Assembly (NCBI RefSeq): GCF_029360725.1
Contig: NZ_JARKMY010000018.1
Location: 723,407 to 787,406, forward strand
DNA length: 64,000 nt
Direction: 5' to 3'
Source of the DNA: Chryseolinea sp. H1M3-3
Lineage (GTDB): Bacteria; Bacteroidota; Bacteroidia; Cytophagales; Cyclobacteriaceae
Under the pieces are notes generated by a model, which was not told where the DNA came from, did not search any database, and saw nothing but the letters and a program-made list of their open reading frames with translations. Below are positions 57,822-64,000 of this stretch, in pieces (within the stretch, counting starts at the first letter, position 1; every line of letters starts with the position of its first letter). Both the position numbers and the translations under genes were made by a program.

Positions 57822-58416
57822 TGTTAGTTTGGGTTTATGGTTAATATAAAGGTTGTTTCAAACTCTAGTGAACCGCTTTTTTAAACAGGGGGTTCTTGAT
57901 AGTATCGTTGATGCCTTTTGAAAATAATTTTTTAAATCATATGCCAGCGTGTCTAACCTTTTCTCCTAACGAATTATCTGCGTTCAACAAGATACAGATC
58001 GGGCAAATCACGATTATTCTGCTTCCAAATCTTTTTTCAAGCTATGCAAGCTTTTGGACTTGTTACCACCCACCCGCATAGGCATTTTGCCGATTAAGGA
58101 ATTGAAAAAGGGATAACTGGTGATTTTCGCTGGACTTGTCCGAAAATTCAAACCCGACAACATTTAAATGCCGCTTTTTTAAAATTGGTTTATAAAAAGA
58201 AAAGAGATGACACCGACTCCCATTCAAAGCGTGCTGCCGTTTTCTTCCGGTCATTATCGACCACTGATCCAGGAACTGTTTCATACAAATAAAAAACTAC
58301 GGGCCCACCTTAATAGATCAACCTGGAACCTTGTGGCGGTTTGCCATCGTGTCGATGTACGCTAGGCAGGCCGTTAGGAAATTGGTCCCAGTGCAGGCAG
58401 CCAAGGCGGAAGCCTC
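57822..58416. other. Intergenic ~595 bp, no convincing gene
   Basis: The short frames lack features. It precedes the FecR-like fragment. The stretch ends with a moderately GC-rich segment (58350-58410) without recognisable structure. Confidence 0.45.
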
Positions 58417-58716
58417 CTAAAACCGTGAGGGAAATGAAGGACTAGCTGATCGTTCCTGATGACGATCATGATTTTGAATGCGAATCCATAATTCATCAGC
58501 ATCTTTTTCGTCTAGTCTGTACAATGGAAATTTTAAATTCTCAATAACGTGCTTTGCTTCGTTAACCATCTCCGCTTTGTGAGGATGCGCCCTTAGCCAT
58601 TGTTCCCAAAAGAAATCGGTAGGCTTATCGGGATGTAAGACCCATTGCTGGAACGATTCATCCAATATAAAATCGTTGACTAAATGATTCGAATAATCTG
58701 GTGAAGCATTAGGCAT
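58417..58716 (-). pseudogene. Truncated FecR-like anti-sigma factor
   Basis: The 99 residues match the N-terminal domain of FecR-type anti-sigma factors: FILDESFQQWVLHPDKPTDFFWEQWLRAHPHK in split form (DESFQQWV, FFWEQWL, HP-K-AEMV), then LWIRIQNH. Full-length FecR proteins are ~320-400 aa with a TM segment and a periplasmic domain; both are absent. No ECF sigma gene lies beside it. It is either a decayed gene or a free-standing N-terminal domain. Confidence 0.55.
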
Positions 58717-58959
58717 TGTCTAAAGTCTTGATTAGAAAACGATAAATCATGGAACCTGTTTTATGGCGGATTTGTCTATCGCCAATACTATGCCACTGAA
58801 ATAGTCGCGCAAAATTGAGATGATTGAACAGCTTCAAAGTGCTAATTGTCTTATTTCGGACAGTAGTGCCCGCGTTTGGCCGCGGTCCTCCGTCGGTGTA
58901 CAAATTTCTTATATTTCGTATCGCGTATTTTTTAACTTCATACTCCACTCCGACAGCGT

Positions 58960-59853
58960 TTGAAACCTACGATCGAATTATTGAAATCACAGGTGTTAAC
59001 AGAGTTTGCCTCTGGATCATCCATTAATTACGCCAATGATAAACTATATCTTATAGGGGATGATGCCAACACTATTTTGATACTGGATACAGATTATAAG
59101 AAAATTGATTCGATCCGTCTTTTCGATCACCCGGAAACCAGAATTCCCAAATCCAAAAAGTCCGATCTTGAAGCTTCCACTTTTATGAGTGTTAATGGTA
59201 CGCTTCACCTTTTGATTCTTGGTTCGGCATCAAGATCACAGAGAAAGAAAGTTATCCTTATGCCATTGGAAAGTTTAAATCTGAACAAGCCCTATTTCCG
59301 GGAATATGATAGTGGAGAATTTATTAAACGGGTTGTCGGAAATGGTATTGATGAAGTGAACATAGAAGGAATAACAGTGATTGGAAATCATTTAGTCTTG
59401 GCCAACAGAGGGAATAATTCGAATCAAAAAAATCATCTTATTATCACCGGGAATTATTTCTGGGAAAAACAAATGGAGGCCCCCCTTCACATAAGACAAC
59501 TTTTGATTCCTCCAGGGATCAAGGCGTTTGCTGGTGTCTCGGAAGTGTGTTACCTGGCATCAAAAGATATTTTGCTATTCACGTTATGCAGCGAAGCTAC
59601 GTCTAACGCTTATGACGACGGAGTTATCGGCGACAGCTACATCGGATGGATTAACAATATCTCCAATAAAATTGATGACCTAACGGTCACGTTAGACGGA
59701 ACAGTAAATCTGTCGGGCGTTAGCGACGAATTTAAAGGTCAAAAGATTGAAGGAATCTGTGTACAGGAGATGACAGATGATAAAGCTATCATTCATCTTG
59801 TTTCTGACAATGATGGTGAGGTAAGTAAGTTGTTTAAAATCAAATTATTTTAG
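58960..59853 (+). CDS. DUF6929-type beta-propeller protein
   Basis: This 297-aa cytoplasmic protein starts at TTG; no ATG precedes it in frame after the upstream stop. Repeated propeller-like strands (NDKLYLIGDDANTILILDTDYKK, LHLLILGSASRSQ, VNIEGITVIGNHLVLANRG, KIEGICVQE) match DUF6929. There is no signal peptide. The function is unknown. Confidence 0.75.
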   Translation: MKPTIELLKSQVLTEFASGSSINYANDKLYLIGDDANTILILDTDYKKIDSIRLFDHPETRIPKSKKSDLEASTFMSVNGTLHLLILGSASRSQRKKVILMPLESLNLNKPYFREYDSGEFIKRVVGNGIDEVNIEGITVIGNHLVLANRGNNSNQKNHLIITGNYFWEKQMEAPLHIRQLLIPPGIKAFAGVSEVCYLASKDILLFTLCSEATSNAYDDGVIGDSYIGWINNISNKIDDLTVTLDGTVNLSGVSDEFKGQKIEGICVQEMTDDKAIIHLVSDNDGEVSKLFKIKLF

Positions 59854-59902
59854 TTTGTTCTCTGCACTGCCTGTAGGATGCTTGGCAGACGGGGTGCTAC
59901 CC

Positions 59903-60265
59903 TTATTTTTTTCTTGAACTGATTATCTGCACCACCAGCACAATAATGCAAATCATGAGGCCAAGGAATTCCCTGGATTCTTCGATATACAAATGCTCCA
60001 TCTTGGCAACATTGTCAAAAAGATCGGACTTATCCTCTTGCGCTAACCATTCTTTCACACCTGGAATGTAGATTACACTGTAAGCTGCAAAAAGAATTAT
60101 GAGCACATATAAGAATTTTTTTGGATAATGTTGAAAAACCGCCATGACACAGACAACGACCATTACTCCGTAAATAGAAATCCAGATTAATGGGTCAGGA
60201 TCGTTAAATTGGAGGTAGGCAAAAACAAGGAACATTAGAGCAAGCAGAACGTTGACGATTTTCAT
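59903..60265 (-). CDS. TMEM220-family membrane protein
   Basis: This 120-aa protein has four predicted helices (VNVLLALMFLVFAYLQFNDPDP, WISIYGVMVVVCVMAVF, FLYVLIILFAAYSVIYI, and LGLMICIIVLVVQII) in the family order, with the typical LQFNDPDP motif after helix 1. It is an inner-membrane protein of unknown role. It is divergent from a receiver fragment. Confidence 0.88.
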   Translation of the reverse strand: MKIVNVLLALMFLVFAYLQFNDPDPLIWISIYGVMVVVCVMAVFQHYPKKFLYVLIILFAAYSVIYIPGVKEWLAQEDKSDLFDNVAKMEHLYIEESREFLGLMICIIVLVVQIISSRKK

Positions 60266-60318
60266 AAGCTGATTTGTATGCGATTTGATAAATTTACAAA
60301 TAAGTACGACGCCACATA

Positions 60319-60453
60319 ATGTATATCCTTGAAGACGATCAACTGGTAGCTGAAGTTATCAAAAGAGGTTTAGAAGGACAGGACTATTCGGTTGCCGTTG
60401 CCGACGACGGATGGCTTATGAACGTCGTCATTATTGGTGTAACATATTTTTAA
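60319..60453 (+). pseudogene. Truncated receiver-domain fragment
   Basis: This 44-codon frame reads MYILEDDQLVAEVIKRGLEG and then DYSVAVADDGW, the first 35 residues of an OmpR-type receiver (VEDD acidic pair and YSVxVADDG), and stops before the phospho-acceptor Asp. No rest of a response regulator follows, so it is a remnant. Confidence 0.55.
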
Positions 60454-60487
60454 ACTTCTTTTTTTTGATTTTTCTTCAGTCTTAATT

Positions 60488-61150
60488 ATGAAAGAGCTAC
60501 TCGTGATTATATGCTTAGGTTGTTTATTGCAAGCCTGCGGTACCCTCCGGCATTCTCCAAAATACCAGTTAGCAGACGATGTCTATGAATACAGGCAGAA
60601 AGGAACCAACTATCAAAAGGCTTTCCTGTATGTAGAGGAGGATACCATGAAAATATTGTTGCCGAAAGAACCCTATACACCGATAATACCAAGGACGGGA
60701 GAAGATCAGTTTTTTCTTAAACGCAGCTTCGATATCGACGTAATGACTGTCGCGTTCAAGTACAGACCTGCCGTTGCCTATTTACCACGGCAACTAGATA
60801 CGGATTTTAACGGAAATGTCTTTATAGGTTATCGCCTTGACCGATTCAGGATCAAGGTCAAGAATACTCCTGTGGGTTTAAGGAAGAGTTTTTCCCATAG
60901 GGGTATCACGCTTGGAGGCTTTGGAGGGATTGGTTCTTCATCTGTTACGCCGTGGACAACGAATAACCAAACCTTTGATGAATACAACGCTTTCATTATA
61001 AGCAGAGGCCTGGCAATCATGATAGGTGTAAACCATCTTACTGTTGGGGTAGGTGTTGGATGGGATTATCTAACCGATCGCGATAAAGATATTTGGATAT
61101 ACCAGAATAAACCTTGGTATGGATTGACTGTAGGATTAAATCTCAATTAA
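60488..61150 (+). CDS. Lipoprotein of unknown function
   Basis: This 220-aa lipoprotein (MKELLVIICLGCLLQAC, Cys17) has a beta-rich, aromatic mature part typical of small outer-membrane barrel-like proteins (VFIGYRLDRFRIKV, GITLGGFGGIGSSSV, MIGVNHLTVGVGVGWDYL) and ends in YGLTVGLNLN. No family was recognised. It lies between two receiver remnants. Confidence 0.7.
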   Translation: MKELLVIICLGCLLQACGTLRHSPKYQLADDVYEYRQKGTNYQKAFLYVEEDTMKILLPKEPYTPIIPRTGEDQFFLKRSFDIDVMTVAFKYRPAVAYLPRQLDTDFNGNVFIGYRLDRFRIKVKNTPVGLRKSFSHRGITLGGFGGIGSSSVTPWTTNNQTFDEYNAFIISRGLAIMIGVNHLTVGVGVGWDYLTDRDKDIWIYQNKPWYGLTVGLNLN

Positions 61151-61197
61151 GAACGATTATACCTTCAGCTTAATTCAAAGATTCAAAGCCACTGCAG

Positions 61198-61275
61198 ATG
61201 CTTGTAATTGAAGATGAACCGCGGGTAGAACGATTCGGCGTAATCACCGTAGATGTTATCTGTGATCTTGCCTAA
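61198..61275 (+). pseudogene. Second receiver-domain remnant
   Basis: This 25-codon frame begins MLVIEDEPRVERFG, matching the receiver N-terminus (VIEDE then RV), and then diverges. It ends before any functional residue. It flanks the lipoprotein gene together with the fragment at 60319. Confidence 0.4.
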
Positions 61276-61415
61276 GATAAACGGATCGGATTAAGTAAAG
61301 AACTCCGGAAAACCGCGCCTGACAGTATAATGGCAGCGTAAAGAACCAGCGTGCGTGTTCACTCTCGCTGCCGCCCTCACTCTGTCTGTATTTGTAGTCC
61401 CGGCGGGGATTGGAA

Positions 61416-62267
61416 ATGTTTTCTAACGGATTCATTTACAAGAAGAAAGGGTTTAGAAGATTAAAAAGATCATTGAGGCAAATTGCAACGATAGGTGCTT
61501 TCAGTTCTCATAATGTAGTAAACACATTACTTCACAATCTTGAAAAAATGGGTAAGATCCAGATCAAGAAAAATGTTAAAAAGTTAACTATTGGAGAGTT
61601 CGAGAGCAGGAAATGCAAAGGCAATTATTTTAAAAATGGTTTTGTGTATGCACGTACCTCAAGTACTTTTAAGATTTATAATAATGATTATTGGCTGGAC
61701 TACTTAAAGGAAGAAGAGCAGGAAAAGATTATTCAAAATCATCTGGTGAAAGTGAAAAAACTGGTTCGAAAGAAAATTACCTATACACCTCCATCAGAAC
61801 TAGTTGAAAAGTTTTATCTCTTTATTTCTGAAAATATCAAGACCTTAATTTCTTTTAAGGTGCTTGGTTCAAATTATCTTACAAGAAAAGTAAGCATTCC
61901 CATGTTTTCGAAAATTTTAAAGAAGTGTCTTTTTCAACCAGAATTAAAGGATAGACTGTCTGAATATCTTAATCTCAAATCTGAAATTATTAAGTTTCAA
62001 AAGGAGGTTACTTGTTTGTATTTAGATCCTGCCAATTTTACTTTCATGAAAAAATGGTCTTCCTACGGCAAGAAGTATATGGCAGCCTATAAATTAGGTT
62101 ATGCGGATGAATCTAATAATATATACGCCAAGGTTGAACGATTCGAGAGAGATCAATATATTAAGCAGTACGACGCAGAAATGAATGGTACGAGTGATAT
62201 AGTGTTAACTACTTGGGATTGGTCAAAAGTGTATGTTGAAAATAATGTTATTCACCAAAGCATATAA
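61416..62267 (+). CDS. AT-rich gene of unknown function
   Basis: This is a 283-aa basic, lysine-rich cytoplasmic protein. I start at ATG 61416; a TTG two codons earlier is possible. The N-terminal ~60 residues (LRQIATIGAFSSHNVVNTLLHNLEKMGKIQIKKN) could be a winged helix-turn-helix, which is a weak reading. The remainder is helical with no domain recognised. Codon use is AT-richer than the core genes to the left, as in recently acquired DNA, and an IS481 transposase lies 1.1 kb to the right. Confidence 0.6.
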   Translation: MFSNGFIYKKKGFRRLKRSLRQIATIGAFSSHNVVNTLLHNLEKMGKIQIKKNVKKLTIGEFESRKCKGNYFKNGFVYARTSSTFKIYNNDYWLDYLKEEEQEKIIQNHLVKVKKLVRKKITYTPPSELVEKFYLFISENIKTLISFKVLGSNYLTRKVSIPMFSKILKKCLFQPELKDRLSEYLNLKSEIIKFQKEVTCLYLDPANFTFMKKWSSYGKKYMAAYKLGYADESNNIYAKVERFERDQYIKQYDAEMNGTSDIVLTTWDWSKVYVENNVIHQSI

Positions 62268-62417
62268 GTAATAGTACTAATCATAAGAATATCAGGTTTA
62301 TCGGATATTGTTAAAAGAAATCTAAAAAGTATGGCTTCTTTTTGAGGAATGATTATTTAAGAAAATCTTTAACTTTAAAGATAATTCAGGCGGCATTGAA
62401 TAAAATACATTCGACGT

Positions 62418-63002
62418 ATGCATTCAGAAAGTGAAGGTGTGGAAAAACCCTTATCATTTAGAAAATTTCTGGAGAGGTCAACTAGCCTGTTAACGGTTTT
62501 TGGAATATTCAACGCACTAATAATTTTCAGCACGTCCATATCAACAAAGACTATAAGTTCCGGCTTAAGTGTCTGTTTTCTCATCCTCTCGATTTTAGTC
62601 TGGTTTGAAATCAGTTGGAATGCATTCAACCAATTGAACGTTTCAGAAGGCATCAGGTTGAGTACATTAATAAAGTACCTGGCCTTTATTTTTTTTGCCT
62701 TCATGATTGAATTTTTTTTTATTTTATTCTTAATAAAGAATCACACAACATTTGTTATCATGTTTGGATATTTAGTTGCATACATGACATTGACACTCTT
62801 GGTGTGCCTGGTTGTTTTCAAATTAATACGGTCAAGGCTGGAAGCAGTCAGTGAGAATAAAATGATACTAATAAGTTTTGGTGTGATACTCGCATCAATG
62901 GGTTATACTTATGCAATGTTAAAACTTGCTGCACCGTTATATTTTCCTGTACTGGTAGAATTGATTAAAGAGATGGCGGAAAAATATCATTTAAATTTAT
63001 AG
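62418..63002 (+). CDS. Multi-pass membrane protein of unknown function
   Basis: This 194-aa protein has four helices (SLLTVFGIFNALIIFSTS, LSVCFLILSILVWFEIS, TLIKYLAFIFFAFMIEFFFIL, YLVAYMTLTLLVCLVVFKLI), with a possible fifth near the C-terminus, and no recognised family. It is AT-rich like the preceding gene. There is no operon sign other than the same strand and a 150-base gap. Confidence 0.6.
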   Translation: MHSESEGVEKPLSFRKFLERSTSLLTVFGIFNALIIFSTSISTKTISSGLSVCFLILSILVWFEISWNAFNQLNVSEGIRLSTLIKYLAFIFFAFMIEFFFILFLIKNHTTFVIMFGYLVAYMTLTLLVCLVVFKLIRSRLEAVSENKMILISFGVILASMGYTYAMLKLAAPLYFPVLVELIKEMAEKYHLNL

Positions 63003-63023
63003 GTAGATTGGAGAGAATCTTAC

Positions 63024-63272
63024 TTAAAGGTTTGAGGCAAGTAGAGAACTTTCTGGATACATGATCGAAATGTCCTTTGCACCATGCACATGGTAAGTCG
63101 GTCCTGATTTTACAAAGTTTATGTTGTAATGGTATTCATTACTTCCCCATAGTTGTTTCGGGTTCGGCTGATGAACCTGAGTTATAATGTACTTTGGTGC
63201 ATCTTCTTTGTTTGAGGATTTTAATGTGTCCTTCACTTGTACAATATCGCCGACGTCAAATATTGATTTCAT
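63024..63272 (-). CDS. Small protein of unknown function
   Basis: This is an 82-aa cytoplasmic protein. I chose ATG 63272 (MKSIFDVGDIVQVKD), which gives a natural N-terminus; an upstream in-frame start at 63296 adds eight residues. Short beta segments (VGDIVQVKDTL, KYIITQVHQPNPK, YNINFVKSGPTYHVHG) resemble SH3-like small proteins. The function is unknown. Confidence 0.5.
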   Translation of the reverse strand: MKSIFDVGDIVQVKDTLKSSNKEDAPKYIITQVHQPNPKQLWGSNEYHYNINFVKSGPTYHVHGAKDISIMYPESSLLASNL

Positions 63273-63343
63273 TGGTGCCAGGATGGGGATAAACAAAAGT
63301 TGGTGGAGGTATTGGCTGTTTAAATGAAGTAGTTTCGACTTAA

Positions 63344-63406
63344 TCTGACAGTTGGGTTAACTTAGAAGTGCAAACTATCAAAAGTTGAACCCTTTAAACT
63401 GTCAGA
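63344..63406. repeat. 10-bp inverted repeat just upstream of the IS481 transposase
   Basis: TCTGACAGTT (63344-63353) and AACTGTCAGA (63397-63406) are perfect reverse complements, 43 bases apart, immediately before the transposase ATG. The first arm may belong to the left terminal repeat of the IS; the second would then be an internal or regulatory copy. Confidence 0.6.
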
Positions 63407-63409
63407 AAA

Positions 63410-64000
63410 ATGAGAACAGAAACGAAGTTAATCAAAACGAAATTAGGTCTTATCAATTTAGCTGAGCATTTAGGTAATGTCAGCCAAGCATGTCGCATGA
63501 TGGGTTATTCGCGCGACAGTTTTTACAGAATCAAAGAACTTTATGATACTGGTGGAGAGCTCGCTCTAAAGGAAGTGAGTCGTAGAAAAGCTATTCCTAA
63601 GAATAGAGTCGAGCCCGAAGTCGAAGAGGCCGTTGTTCAGATTGCCATTGAACAACCCGCACTGGGTCAAGTCCGTGTGTCCAATGAACTTCGTAAGCGA
63701 GGCGTATTCATTTCTCCATGTGGAGTCCGTTGTGTTTGGCAACGGCACGATATGGAAACATTTCCAAAACGCTTGGCAGCACTAGAAGCAAAAGTGGCTC
63801 AGGACGGACTCATCCTTACAGAAGCGCAGATGATTGCTATGGAGCGTAAGAGAGAAAAACGGGAAGCTTTTGGGGAAATTGAAACTGAGCATCCGGGTTA
63901 TCTTGGAGCTCAAGACACTTACTACGTTGGTAACATCAAAGGCGTTGGACGAATTTATCAACAGACATTCATCGATACCTATTCCAAAGTTGCTTTTGCT
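63410..64000 (+). CDS. IS481-family transposase, C-terminus beyond window
   Basis: The frame opens at ATG 63410 and remains open for 197 codons to the window edge. The N-terminal helix-turn-helix reads [38 protein letters not shown] in split form ([18 protein letters not shown]), typical of IS481 and related transposases. The rve/DDE integrase core starts near residue 172 with the first Asp in GAQDTYYVG and then [11 protein letters not shown], where the window ends. The full protein would be ~340 aa. It is intact as far as visible. Confidence 0.9.
   Translation, partial: MRTETKLIKTKLGLINLAEHLGNVSQACRMMGYSRDSFYRIKELYDTGGELALKEVSRRKAIPKNRVEPEVEEAVVQIAIEQPALGQVRVSNELRKRGVFISPCGVRCVWQRHDMETFPKRLAALEAKVAQDGLILTEAQMIAMERKREKREAFGEIETEHPGYLGAQDTYYVGNIKGVGRIYQQTFIDTYSKVAFA

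Larger units (their letters stand above)
63344..64000 (+). mobile_element. IS481-family insertion sequence, left part only
   Basis: The left end is placed near the TCTGACAGTT repeat at 63344; the right end lies beyond the window. The body is the transposase gene at 63410. No target-site duplication can be checked because only one end is visible. Confidence 0.65.

Noticed and set aside
58709..58948. 79-aa minus-strand frame upstream of the FecR fragment
   Set aside because: It does not resemble an ECF sigma factor and overlaps the FecR start.
1..64000. CRISPR arrays, rRNA or tRNA genes
   Set aside because: I found no regularly spaced direct-repeat array and no tRNA- or rRNA-like segment on reading both strands, though short tRNAs could be missed without a tool.

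Overview
The window is about 43-45% GC by eye and reads as chromosome of a Bacteroidota bacterium, most likely a Cytophagales-type soil or freshwater organism. The markers are a type IX secretion C-terminal sorting domain on an ELWxxDGT-repeat protein, a GLPGLI-family protein paired with a PF14905-type outer-membrane barrel, LytTR/LytS-like two-component genes, large FtsX-type permeases, TMEM220-like and DUF6929-like genes, many short lipoprotein signal peptides, and few Shine-Dalgarno sequences. No rRNA, tRNA or CRISPR array was seen.

Layout. 1-3.7 kb: a minus-strand two-gene unit, a 941-aa protein of unknown function followed by a caspase-like (His/Cys) protein cut by the window edge. 4-10 kb: a PQQ-dependent dehydrogenase with a haem c domain, and a RecB-like nuclease/RNase H-like/SF1 helicase fusion. 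10-14 kb: lipoprotein, LytTR regulator and TPR histidine kinase, with three 21-bp-spaced direct repeats between regulator and lipoprotein. 14.3-19 kb: SRPBCC protein with twin palindromes upstream, PQQ-like propeller lipoprotein, NTF2-like protein, endonuclease III homologue with an altered Fe-S ligand, and a YD-repeat-like lipoprotein. 19.3-25 kb: an FtsX permease, then a MarR regulator and a rifampin phosphotransferase-like enzyme behind a perfect 12+12 bp palindrome. 25.6-36.5 kb: outer-membrane barrel and GLPGLI protein divergent from an OmpR-type sensor/regulator pair, a barrel protein, a DUF885-like metallopeptidase, a DUF1801 protein and a class C beta-lactamase-like hydrolase. 36.9-45.5 kb: the large ELWxxDGT adhesin-like protein, a secreted protein with a clear terminator, and a second FtsX permease. 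46.5-54.6 kb: a signalling block in which a response regulator, an acyl-CoA-dehydrogenase-like protein and a PAS histidine kinase form one tightly packed operon, followed by a 1134-aa hybrid kinase with two transmitter modules. 54.6-64 kb: small secreted or unknown proteins, an enolase-superfamily enzyme, a truncated FecR-like anti-sigma fragment, short receiver-domain remnants, an AT-rich stretch of unrecognised genes, and an IS481-family transposase running off the right edge.

How the genes work together. Sensing and surface functions dominate: three two-component sets, a hybrid kinase, several outer-membrane or secreted proteins, and two candidate operator arrays that connect regulators to neighbouring genes. 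The most unusual points are the response regulator/acyl-CoA-dehydrogenase-like/kinase operon whose enzyme appears to lack the usual catalytic glutamate, the rifamycin-inactivation-like gene with its own MarR repressor and operator, the LytTR-type repeat array, and the caspase-like partner of the 941-aa protein. All family calls rest on reading motifs in the translations; no database search was possible.
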